Positions 16,217 through 23,737 of a stretch of 46,861 bases of DNA are shown here, in pieces. The translations under genes and the position numbers were made by a program. Location of the stretch: IMG/VR virus record IMGVR_UViG_3300042328_001505, positions 1 to 46,861 of that record, one strand, 5' to 3'. Within the stretch, counting starts at the first letter, position 1; each line of letters begins with the position of its first letter. Source of the DNA: a virus. Below the pieces are notes generated by a model. It was given only the letters and a program-made list of their open reading frames with translations. It was not told the origin of the DNA and ran no database searches.

Positions 16217-16478
16217 CGATATAAGCTTGCAACCCTTCATTAAAAATATTCCCACCATTTGTAGCCATATAGCCGGTTACTGAACTATGGTCTTCAAATT
16301 TAACAATCCATTTTTTATTTAATTTACTAAATCTAAAAACAAATAATTTAGAACCTAATTCGGTCATTGGGATCTTCTTTCCATATCTAACTTTAAATCC
16401 AAAACTTCTTGTATCAGACAACGGATAAAAATTAAATCCATTATGTAGTTTATTTCCTTCTTTTAAAATGTGAATCAT
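16200..16478 (-). CDS. Small protein of unknown function between nrdA and nrdB
   Basis: A 92-residue protein beginning MIHILKEGNKLHNGFNFYP, rich in aromatic and basic beta strands (FGFKVRYGKKIP, KWIVKFEDHS). Start 16478 has GGAG six bases upstream; an ATG at 16490 overlaps the nrdA stop (TAATG) and is the alternative. No domain is recognised. Confidence 0.68.
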   Translation of the reverse strand: MIHILKEGNKLHNGFNFYPLSDTRSFGFKVRYGKKIPMTELGSKLFVFRFSKLNKKWIVKFEDHSSVTGYMATNGGNIFNEGLQAYIDEQNT

Positions 16479-16489
16479 ATTATTCTCCA

Positions 16490-17449
16490 TTATAATTTGC
16501 AAGATTCGCAATCTGCTTCACCTTCATCAATACCGCTTGGTAAATCAACTTCATCTTCTGCTTTTGAACCAGCTTTATCTATAAGTGAGTAATAAAAGGT
16601 TTTTAGTCCCCATTTATGTCCTAACATCAAATTTTTCGCAATTAATGTTCCTGGTACTTTTCTATCTGGAAAGTGTTTAGGCGAATAAAAAGTATTCACT
16701 GAGATTGCTTGATCGACATATGCTGCTAAAACAGATGCAGTTTTTAAGTAACCTATGCAATCAGTCTGGTCCCATAGTAACTGATATTTATTTTTCAGTT
16801 TATGGTATTCTGGAACTACTTGCGTTAATGATGCAGCTTTTGATTCTTTGGTTTGAATTAACTGCATTGGCATTTCAATTCCATTTGTGCTATTGATAAC
16901 AACAGAACTGGATTCAACTGGTGCGATAGCCATTTGTGTGGCATTTCTAACTCCATATTGTTTCATACTAGCTCGTAAGGTTTCCCAGTCTAATTCTGGT
17001 GTGAAATCAGTTAACTCATTAACACCCTCTGCACGTAATTCCCATGGGAATATACCTTGGCCGTATCTCGTTAAATGACTATGCTCACACGCACCGCGTT
17101 CTTTTGCTAATTCAACACTGGATTCGGTGGTATAATATGCTAGATGTTCAATCCAACTTTTTACTTCTGATAGCATATCTGGATCACCGTATTTGAATCC
17201 ACGTTTAGCAGCCCAGTATGCAAGATTTGTAATACCAATTCCTAGCGGTCTAATTTCATCATTAGATAATTTAGATTGGATTGATAAGAAGTCTTGGTAA
17301 TCCAAAATATTGTTAAGACTGCGGTGTAGAATACGACACGCCCTACGCATATCTTCTGGGTTTCTGAAAGCCCCCCAGTTGATACTTCCAAGTGTGCATA
17401 AACTGATTTTTGGCACAGCACGGGTGCATTCTTTTTTAATTATTTTCAT
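16490..17449 (-). CDS. nrdA: Ribonucleotide reductase alpha subunit, C-terminal piece (split NrdA)
   Basis: A 319-residue protein. From residue 15 it aligns with the C-terminal part of class Ia NrdA: ISLCTLGSIN holds the active-site Cys equivalent to E. coli Cys462 (here Cys18), followed by ILDYQDF, GIGITNLAYW, ATNGIEMP-type loop, and a C-terminal CESC pair (314, 317) that shuttles electrons. The first 14 residues (MKIIKKECTRAVPK) are not NrdA; they resemble the start of split-intein C-halves (KIIKRES type). It has its own ribosome site (AAGGAA seven bases upstream) ten bases after the endonuclease stop, so it is made as a separate chain that must join the N-terminal piece. Confidence 0.93.
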   Translation of the reverse strand: MKIIKKECTRAVPKISLCTLGSINWGAFRNPEDMRRACRILHRSLNNILDYQDFLSIQSKLSNDEIRPLGIGITNLAYWAAKRGFKYGDPDMLSEVKSWIEHLAYYTTESSVELAKERGACEHSHLTRYGQGIFPWELRAEGVNELTDFTPELDWETLRASMKQYGVRNATQMAIAPVESSSVVINSTNGIEMPMQLIQTKESKAASLTQVVPEYHKLKNKYQLLWDQTDCIGYLKTASVLAAYVDQAISVNTFYSPKHFPDRKVPGTLIAKNLMLGHKWGLKTFYYSLIDKAGSKAEDEVDLPSGIDEGEADCESCKL

Positions 17450-17459
17450 TAATTATTCC

Positions 17460-18236
17460 TTAATTATTCCTTAATAATTTTCCGTATTTTATTAAAATAT
17501 ATCTACTCTTTCCAGTACTAATAGATGCATCGACTAGTGAATTATAAATAATGCCATCAAATTCTATTTTTGGCAACGCTTTCAATCTCTTTGCAGTTTT
17601 AACAGATTCACTATTAATTTTATTTTTTTCTTCTGATGTCAGGTATCGATATGTGGCATATTCGTAAGGTACATTTCTAATATTTGTAAGTTTTTTACAT
17701 TTATAGCCATGGTGATGACCACGCTTTCCTCTAGCAACAGCACTCATAGTTGATGGATTTAATGAATGTGTTTTACAAAAATCTAACATATTCCTTACTA
17801 TAAGTGTGTCCCCGTCTGGTGTTATAATCTCCCAGGTATCTATTGATAAATTGGCTTTTTGGTTGCAGGTTAGGGTGCATCCTTTGTTCCAAGCTTTGCG
17901 AGTTCCAGTTTCAAATGCAATTTTATGTGCTTTGCTAATTTTATGACCAGACCCAGTATCCCCACCACCCGCTGATGGTGAAATGTTATAGTAAGTTTTA
18001 CTATTAGCACAATCACGGGCGGTTAGATAAAATTGTTCTCGAATAAACAATTGTTCTTCGGATTGTACATATTCAACTATAACCCGGGTGAATATATCTA
18101 TTCCATATTTTCTAACCGCATTTAAAAATCTATAACCACTGCCGGTATATCCATCGTCTATAGTTCCTTTATGTGACCCTAAATATTTCATACCATTTAC
18201 ATTATTAGTCCATTCGTAAATAAACCCAATATACAT
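17460..18236 (-). CDS. GIY-YIG homing endonuclease inserted in nrdA
   Basis: A 258-residue protein. N-terminal GIY-YIG nuclease: GFIY (residues 4-7) and KYLG (17-20), a conserved Arg region (about 36-42) and the catalytic Glu in REQFYL (Glu67). The C-terminal part holds DNA-binding repeats of homing endonucleases: TWEIITPDGDTLIVRNMLDFC with a SAVARGKRGHHHGYKC tail (about 134-181), and a NUMOD1/IENR1-like KIEFDGIIYNSLVDAS (about 223-238). It has AGGAG before its ATG and a late-type promoter upstream. It lies exactly between the two halves of nrdA, with only about 50 bases before it and 10 after, leaving little room for a group I intron. Confidence 0.92.
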   Translation of the reverse strand: MYIGFIYEWTNNVNGMKYLGSHKGTIDDGYTGSGYRFLNAVRKYGIDIFTRVIVEYVQSEEQLFIREQFYLTARDCANSKTYYNISPSAGGGDTGSGHKISKAHKIAFETGTRKAWNKGCTLTCNQKANLSIDTWEIITPDGDTLIVRNMLDFCKTHSLNPSTMSAVARGKRGHHHGYKCKKLTNIRNVPYEYATYRYLTSEEKNKINSESVKTAKRLKALPKIEFDGIIYNSLVDASISTGKSRYILIKYGKLLRNN

Positions 18237-18258
18237 TATACATTCTCCTTTTATAATG

Positions 18259-18266
18259 TATTTATG
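18259..18266 (-). promoter_or_regulatory. T4-like late promoter (CATAAATA) before the homing endonuclease
   Basis: CATAAATAC on the minus strand, about 22 bases before the endonuclease start and after the nrdA N-piece stop. It would give the endonuclease and C-piece late expression apart from the upstream piece. Confidence 0.45.
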
Positions 18267-18287
18267 TACATTAGGTTATGTTAACTA

Positions 18288-18419
18288 TTACATTAGTAAA
18301 TCTTTAATATCATCATCTTCGGTTAGTTCTCTAACTTTTTTCTTATCACCGTTAGCTAACAGAACTTTATGCTGTCCTGGTAATACCACATCAACGCCAT
18401 TATCCAATGTTAATTTAAA
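18288..18419 (-). other. Intein N-half (Hint) remnant fused to the NrdA N-piece
   Basis: Residues 467-509 read LTLDNGVDVVLPGQHKVLL, then ANGDKKKVRELTEDDDI. This matches intein block B and the strand after it (G-x-x-h-x-x-T-P-x-H-x-h, then KxxDLxxxDxI), with the block-B His kept but Thr changed to Leu. Block A with the splicing Cys1 is absent, so self-splicing is not expected. Confidence 0.6.
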
Positions 18420-19817
18420 CTCACCTTCATCGTTTAATGACTTAAATGGAACTGAAGGCAACACTATCTCTGCACATAAATTTGATTGATAGATTGGGTG
18501 AATGTTAGTATCAAATGGTCCTTGATTTTGGACATTATCAACATACATTAGGTAAATACGCCCGGTATCAGTGCGTTCTTTAAGTAATCCACCTTTGAAT
18601 ACTTCTTCTGCTGAAATAACTTTTTTTCTTAAATCTTTGCGTTTTTCGTATTTTACGTATAATTCTTCAAATTGTGCATTATTTCTATAGAATGCTTCGT
18701 ACAATTCTGGAACTTCATTTGGATCAAAGAATGTGATATTTTCTTTAGCTTTGAATCGTCTCCAAAATAGCGCCGATAATACAACCCCATAGTCCATATG
18801 TCTAACACGGGTTTCTTCTGTGCCTTGGTTATTTTTTAATACAATCAAATCATCAAATTGATAGTGCCAGATTGGGAAATATACTGTACAAGACGCATTT
18901 CTGATACCACCTTGGCTACAGCTTTTCAGATCACCAAACCATTTTTTTAAGAATGGAATCATGCCGGTATGCATGATTTCTCCACCTCTGATAGGCGAAC
19001 CTAACGGACGTAATCTACCAACTTCTAATCCGATGCCAGCACGTTTGCTAGCATATTTGGCCATCATTTCTCCAGAGGCGAATATACTATCAAGATCGTC
19101 GTCGCTGCGTATAAGAACGCAACTGCTAAATTGTTTTGTGGGGGTTCCGAGGCCAGCGAGAACAGGAGTAGCCAAAGTAAAAAGGCCATCAGATGCGGCA
19201 TTGTAATATTCCTTTATGTATTTCATTCTAGCAGAATTTGGTTCTTCTTTATGGAAGACAGTAGCTGCCGCAACCATGTATCGTATTTGAGGTGTTTCAA
19301 ATACTTCTTTTGTTGAACGATTTCTGATCAGATATTTTTCAATCAACTGCTCAATTGCAGCATATGAATATTGCTCATCTTTGTCATGATCAATAAACGA
19401 GTCCATTTTATTCCAATCATCTTCACTGTACCATGATAATAATTCAGGTGTATAAAGACCAATTGCTATATTGTTTTGCACAATTGAATAGAGGCTCGGT
19501 GGGTTGTATTGTCCGTATACATCTTTGCGAAGCATAGATAACCGTTGTTTACCGGCTACAAATTGATAGTTAGTGTGACCAATATCAGGATTAGCTTCAA
19601 CATCAATAAGATCAACGATTGCACGTAATGTTATTTCATCGATTTCTTTGGTTGTGATACCATCATAATAGTGTGGCTGACTCTTGATTTCAATCATTGA
19701 TTGACTGACATCTGCTATTCCCGCGCATACTTTAGCGATTTGGGACTGCCATTTTTCAATGGTCAATGGCTCTCTTTGGCCATTTCTTTTTATTACTGTA
19801 ATTTTGTTCATATCCAT
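18288..19817 (-). CDS. nrdA: Ribonucleotide reductase alpha subunit, N-terminal piece (split NrdA)
   Basis: A 509-residue protein. Residues 5-95 form an ATP-cone (ITVIKRNGQREPLTIEKW), so dATP feedback is plausible. The barrel follows, with the redox Cys233 (FSSCVLIRS, E. coli Cys225 equivalent), SPIRGGE, KSCSQGG, and the radical loop SNLCAEI (Asn446, Cys448, Glu450). NrdA similarity stops after NDEGE at residue 466, where intact homologues continue into ...CTL. The last 43 residues are a Hint/intein-like fragment. The rest of the enzyme is encoded at 16490-17449. The start at 19817 has only a weak GAGAG upstream; 19811 is an alternative. Confidence 0.94.
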   Translation of the reverse strand: MDMNKITVIKRNGQREPLTIEKWQSQIAKVCAGIADVSQSMIEIKSQPHYYDGITTKEIDEITLRAIVDLIDVEANPDIGHTNYQFVAGKQRLSMLRKDVYGQYNPPSLYSIVQNNIAIGLYTPELLSWYSEDDWNKMDSFIDHDKDEQYSYAAIEQLIEKYLIRNRSTKEVFETPQIRYMVAAATVFHKEEPNSARMKYIKEYYNAASDGLFTLATPVLAGLGTPTKQFSSCVLIRSDDDLDSIFASGEMMAKYASKRAGIGLEVGRLRPLGSPIRGGEIMHTGMIPFLKKWFGDLKSCSQGGIRNASCTVYFPIWHYQFDDLIVLKNNQGTEETRVRHMDYGVVLSALFWRRFKAKENITFFDPNEVPELYEAFYRNNAQFEELYVKYEKRKDLRKKVISAEEVFKGGLLKERTDTGRIYLMYVDNVQNQGPFDTNIHPIYQSNLCAEIVLPSVPFKSLNDEGEFKLTLDNGVDVVLPGQHKVLLANGDKKKVRELTEDDDIKDLLM

Positions 19818-19930
19818 ATGTTGTTACTCTCGCTTATCTGTCTACTTAAATCCGTTTAGGTAGTATTTATTGATGATAAGCAAGATGTTAAAAAATTGAT
19901 AAGTTATTGAAAATTAAGGATTATTAATTA

Positions 19931-19980
19931 ACTTATCACCTAATACAGAGTATTATACACTACAATTGGTGATAAGTCTA
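19931..19980 (-). promoter_or_regulatory. nrdA promoter with 10-bp inverted repeat
   Basis: On the minus strand, TAGACT (19980-19975), 17 bases, then TATAAT (19957-19952). Perfect arms ACTTATCACC (19977-19968) and GGTGATAAGT (19940-19931) flank the -10 box with a 27-base centre. Further CTTATC/GATAAG copies occur at about 19834, 19875 and 19898. A late-type AATAAATA lies at 19864-19871. This is probably the regulated nrd operon promoter. Confidence 0.6.
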
Positions 19981-19989
19981 GTAAAATTT

Positions 19990-22533
19990 TTACTGAATCG
20001 ATGATTTATACGTAAACGAGAAGATACCAATATCGTCTAGTAGACTGTTTGTATAATAGATACCGATGGCGGATTGACCACCTGAAAATGCTGCTGTAAA
20101 ATCAAGCCAACCAAGAAAATCCTCATTTCCTACGTAATCATATTCATCTGACGAATGGATTTGTGAATTGGCTATATCAGCAATTACTGTGATAATGCCT
20201 TTTCTTGTAAACTCTCCTACTGTACTGGAGTATACATATTCTATTTCGTGAATAATTGATCGTTGTTGAACACCCTCGATTGACACGGATGATGGTAGAT
20301 TAAACAATTTTCTACTAGTCAATGTATATATCAATGGTAGAGCTATAGTTTCATCTACCTCGTACAGACCCTTGCCACTAAATTCAGGTACATAAGTTGA
20401 TCTGATTGGTAATGAATAATAATCCCAGCGGTCAGATTTGATATTTCTAATTATATTGCCAAAATTATCAGAATAAATTTGAGGAATAAGGACCCCATCA
20501 TTATCACCAACATTCGCTAGGATGATATTATCGATTATGTTTTTTACACCAGTCTTAATCCAAATTGCTTGTTTTATAATATTAGAAAATTTTAAATTGC
20601 TAATTAATGTATTTCTAGCGCCATATTCTTTTCCTACAATTGATGGATTGAAAAATTCACCAAAGACCATGCCATAAGTACCAGATGAAATAGTACCATC
20701 AACAAATTTATTATTATCGATATCGTAATCGGAGTAAACACCATAACCAAAATTATTAATAATTATATTTTTGAATAAGTTATTAGTAGTGGTAACACTC
20801 TCACTTACAGCCGCCATTGAAATACCATAATTGGTGGTTCTTGTGCCAGAACTCCATGTACTAGACAATGCGATATTTTCAAATATACTATCTTTTACTG
20901 CATCTAATTGTAACCCATCTGACACATTATCTAACACGCTAATAGATAAATTTTTGAATATAATATTTTTCGGTTGATTTAATGATGTGGTATTCTCAAT
21001 AGAATTAGGTGATCCAGGACGTGATAATTCATTTACAAATTTAACAACAGCGGTGTCTTGAACCATTGTTAAAACAAATTCGCCATTAGTTACATCATCT
21101 GTAGCAACGTTATTTAATATTAAACTTTCAGAATCAATGACGTCTACGACAATAGTGCCGGGTGAGATTGATGGCCCTGATACTATTGCACCAATCATAT
21201 ATTCTGCTGCACTAATAGTAGATATTGTAAAACTATTATAGTTTGCATTTCCTGTAATGTGTCTATCTCTGTTAAATTTTAAAATGGTTTTATCAATACC
21301 AGCACCTACTATTGTTGCATAACTGGGAACATATAATGTATTGGAGATATTATATGTTCCAGGTGGTATTTCAAGGATAGATCTAAATTCTGGATTAGCT
21401 GATGCCAAACTCCCGGCTGCTGGTAATATGATATCAAAAATTTGCGGATCGGTTTCTGTGCTAGAAGATGGATTATCCATTGTAATACTAATACCTGGTA
21501 TTACTGATAAAATAACGGTATCAACTGGAATTCCTGGGCCACCTATTTCTGCTCCAACATACGAATAACTAGCACTAGCAGTATTGATTGTATAACTTCC
21601 TGGCGCTGATACAGCATTGATTGTAATAACGGGTGGAACATTCAGAAATAATTGATTAATAGCATTTTGTAAGCTAACAGTGTCGTCAACTATGCCATTC
21701 CCATATGTGCCAAAATCGGCAGTATTCACTCTATCATCCAAGCGAGACTGTATGGTTCGTAAAGCAGTATACTTGACCGGCACTGATGGACCAGTTACCG
21801 ATATTGCCCGTAACAAAAAGTCAACACTTCTAGTGTTCAAATTTACTGTTTGATCAGATATAATGTTGGAATTATTTGAAATAGTTACAGAAGAACTCCC
21901 GATTTCAGTTACCACTGAATTATTCAGGATACCGGTGCCATATATCTCCATTCCAACCACAAATTTATCTATATTTTGTGTGATATTTGTTATTATATTT
22001 GATCCTGGATGAACAGTTCCTGTAAATGTAAAACCTGTTCTGATATTATCCAATCCTAATGCGTTAGTTGGTACCGTAAATTGTGATCCATACGATATCC
22101 CATAACCAATCGATGTAATGTTTACAGTTACGACCGCGCCATTAAATACCGTGATAGTTGCGGTTGGTAATGATATTGGCCGATCACCATATGTAACCCA
22201 CTCTAATTCAACATTATTGTAAGTACCATCTGTATAATCAGTGCCAGGTGCTACGATTTCGACTCTTTGTATTGATCCACTTGCTTTATAGATATAATCT
22301 AAATTGCCAAGTAAATTAGCTGATTCGCCTTTTAAATTTGGTACATCAAGTTCAGTTAACAATCGAGTGTTGCCAACATGTGGTGCACCTTCGGCAACAG
22401 AGCCATTGCCAATATATAATTCTTGGGAATCAATCGCCCACCCTAATTCACCACTTGCTAATTGTGGTAATCCAGTGCCACTGAATTTTCTTCCGCGACG
22501 CTGTTGTATTCTTGAAATGGAAACTATTGCCAT
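19990..22533 (-). CDS. Tailspike with parallel beta-helix (pectate-lyase-like)
   Basis: An 847-residue protein. The N-terminal head (residues 5-50, ISRIQQRRGRKFSG ... GELGWAIDSQELYIGNGS) is the same fold type as the start of the 1,036-residue fibre and attaches the spike to the virion. The central region has the pectate-lyase-3 entry signature TADFGTYGNGIVDDTVSLQNAINQ (about 273-296, written as two parts: TADFGTYGNGIVDD then TVSLQNAINQ) and EIPPGTYNIS, then Asn/Ile/Phe-rich rungs to about residue 690. Such spikes bind or cut capsule or O-antigen. I cannot pick out catalytic acids with confidence. It stands alone between the nrd block and the exonuclease, with AGAGGA and a late promoter upstream. 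Confidence 0.82.
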   Translation of the reverse strand: MAIVSISRIQQRRGRKFSGTGLPQLASGELGWAIDSQELYIGNGSVAEGAPHVGNTRLLTELDVPNLKGESANLLGNLDYIYKASGSIQRVEIVAPGTDYTDGTYNNVELEWVTYGDRPISLPTATITVFNGAVVTVNITSIGYGISYGSQFTVPTNALGLDNIRTGFTFTGTVHPGSNIITNITQNIDKFVVGMEIYGTGILNNSVVTEIGSSSVTISNNSNIISDQTVNLNTRSVDFLLRAISVTGPSVPVKYTALRTIQSRLDDRVNTADFGTYGNGIVDDTVSLQNAINQLFLNVPPVITINAVSAPGSYTINTASASYSYVGAEIGGPGIPVDTVILSVIPGISITMDNPSSSTETDPQIFDIILPAAGSLASANPEFRSILEIPPGTYNISNTLYVPSYATIVGAGIDKTILKFNRDRHITGNANYNSFTISTISAAEYMIGAIVSGPSISPGTIVVDVIDSESLILNNVATDDVTNGEFVLTMVQDTAVVKFVNELSRPGSPNSIENTTSLNQPKNIIFKNLSISVLDNVSDGLQLDAVKDSIFENIALSSTWSSGTRTTNYGISMAAVSESVTTTNNLFKNIIINNFGYGVYSDYDIDNNKFVDGTISSGTYGMVFGEFFNPSIVGKEYGARNTLISNLKFSNIIKQAIWIKTGVKNIIDNIILANVGDNDGVLIPQIYSDNFGNIIRNIKSDRWDYYSLPIRSTYVPEFSGKGLYEVDETIALPLIYTLTSRKLFNLPSSVSIEGVQQRSIIHEIEYVYSSTVGEFTRKGIITVIADIANSQIHSSDEYDYVGNEDFLGWLDFTAAFSGGQSAIGIYYTNSLLDDIGIFSFTYKSSIQ

Positions 22534-22553
22534 AAATAAATCCTCTTTAGTAT

Positions 22554-22561
22554 TATTTATG
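22554..22561 (-). promoter_or_regulatory. T4-like late promoter (CATAAATA) for the tailspike
   Basis: CATAAATAATAC on the minus strand, about 20 bases before the tailspike ATG, with AGAGGA between. Confidence 0.5.
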
Positions 22562-22590
22562 CAATACTTGGTGTCTAAAAGGTATTGAGT

Positions 22591-23304
22591 TTAAATATTA
22601 GAAAAATATTGATCAACCCGATCCCACATTTTTGATTCATATAACTGCCATTCTGAACCTTCTATAATGAATTCTTGGTATTGTGGATTACTTAAATTCG
22701 AACCAACCAATTCAGGCTTAACGCACATTAGGATTACTCCCTTTTTAATATTAGTTCCATGAATTTTATTATGAGCAGTCCCATAAAAAACCAATTGTAT
22801 TAAGTAATCTTCGATATATTCTAGTTTTTTTGGTTTGTTGGTTTGTTTGTAATCAAAAATTGATTCTGAATCTTTGTGGACACCAACTGCATCTGCTGTA
22901 CCTGCGTACAGACCTGGGTAGTATAACCCAACTTCGGTTCCCCAGATTTCATTGATATTAACTAATCCCTGATTTATGATAGTTGACGCCATTAAATGAC
23001 TTTGTTTACTATACGGATTAGTACCGGGGGTTGATAATTGACCGGTCATGACAAAATCTTCAAGGTACTTGTGCATTCGTGTACCCCTTCCAGCAGATTC
23101 GAGTGTTATTTCTTGTGCTTTCTTATCACCAACAGACTTTCGCCATGCTTGCAATGCAGCTACTTTTTCTACTGGTTTAGTTGAATCTAGGATAGTAGTT
23201 ACTGATGGGACTTTTGATCCGTCTGGGCAAACATAAAGACGTTTGCCTTCGACGGATTCTCTGTTGATTTGTGTATAATTGAATCGTTCTTGTAATAATT
23301 TCAT
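22591..23304 (-). CDS. PD-(D/E)XK exonuclease (Cas4/RecB/MGME1-like)
   Basis: A 237-residue protein resembling exonucleases of T4-like cyanophages. Motifs: PSVTTILDSTKP (33-44), RGTRMHKYLE with His78, GTADAVG with Asp138, and FDYKQTNKPKK giving Asp151-x-Lys153, then a QLVFYGTAHN helix with Gln170. These are the metal-binding and catalytic elements of the PD-(D/E)XK fold with the RecB-type Gln motif. It probably degrades or processes DNA ends in phage replication, recombination or host genome breakdown. A perfect sigma70 promoter ends only five bases before the ATG, so its mRNA may be leaderless. Confidence 0.87.
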   Translation of the reverse strand: MKLLQERFNYTQINRESVEGKRLYVCPDGSKVPSVTTILDSTKPVEKVAALQAWRKSVGDKKAQEITLESAGRGTRMHKYLEDFVMTGQLSTPGTNPYSKQSHLMASTIINQGLVNINEIWGTEVGLYYPGLYAGTADAVGVHKDSESIFDYKQTNKPKKLEYIEDYLIQLVFYGTAHNKIHGTNIKKGVILMCVKPELVGSNLSNPQYQEFIIEGSEWQLYESKMWDRVDQYFSNI

Positions 23305-23309
23305 ACAGT

Positions 23310-23338
23310 ATTATATGATAATAATTAAAGAATGTCAA
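23310..23338 (-). promoter_or_regulatory. Consensus sigma70 promoter, start codon at predicted +1
   Basis: On the minus strand, TTGACA (23338-23333), 17 bases, then TATAAT (23315-23310). The ATG of the exonuclease (23304) falls where transcription should begin, and no Shine-Dalgarno site can fit. Confidence 0.72.
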
Positions 23339-23341
23339 CTT

Positions 23342-23710
23342 TTATTTTGATTTTAGTGCATGCATTGCAGTTTGTGTAACCGTACCGTGTGTTGGATCAA
23401 TTGGTGGTTGCCCTGGATTACCTCCGCTATTTGTAGTGGCTGTTGTACTGTTTAGGTCAAATTCTACTCCATCACCATCTACTCTGCCGGTTTTATTGTC
23501 AATCATATTTTGCAGAACTGGTGTACTATCCAATAATTTAGTAAATTCATCATACCCAGGTATCCTTGGTGCGCCTGTATTGGCATCTTCTAATGCTCTA
23601 TTCATTGCATCCCATGTTAATGTAACTGGTTTACCGGTTCTTTCAGATGCTGCACGAGCCGCCAAAAATAAATCTGCTAGCGGCTCAATAGATTCACGAA
23701 GTTGATTTAC
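23342..23710 (-). CDS. Possible -1 frameshift extension of the upstream virion-like gene, or separate small gene
   Basis: This frame overlaps the end of the gene at 23707-24648 and is open back through the A9 run at 23711-23719. It has no ATG or GTG start in a sensible place; the first usable codon is a TTG at 23665 with no ribosome site. A -1 slip on A9G would give a 435-residue fusion with 122 extra residues that begin VNQLRESIEPLADLFLAARAA. The C-terminal half is Gly/Thr/Asn-rich and looks disordered. A single-base sequencing error in the A run would give the same picture. Confidence 0.55.
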   Translation of the reverse strand, partial: VNQLRESIEPLADLFLAARAASERTGKPVTLTWDAMNRALEDANTGAPRIPGYDEFTKLLDSTPVLQNMIDNKTGRVDGDGVEFDLNSTTATTNSGGNPGQPPIDPTHGTVTQTAMHALKSK

Positions 23711-23737
23711 TTTTTTTTTGAGCTTAACAATAACCCT
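23656..23737 (-). promoter_or_regulatory. Candidate programmed -1 ribosomal frameshift signal
   Basis: On the minus strand, in order: AGGG (23737-23734), 14 bases, A9 then G (23719-23710) giving the in-frame heptamer A-AAA-AAG, directly followed by the TAA stop. After 23 bases comes a perfect 7-bp stem GAGCCGC/GCGGCTC (23686-23680 with 23662-23656). This is the E. coli dnaX layout of upstream SD, slippery run and downstream stem, though the stem is further away than usual. Confidence 0.5.

Noticed and set aside
17440-18430. Group I intron interrupting nrdA
   Set aside because: Only about 50 bases precede and 10 follow the endonuclease ORF, the C-piece has its own ribosome site, and both broken ends carry intein-like protein sequence. 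An intron with its core inside the ORF cannot be fully excluded.
19978-19992. AGTAAAAATTTTACT palindrome at the tailspike stop as a terminator
   Set aside because: AT-only short stem overlapping the stop codon with no following T-run; too weak.
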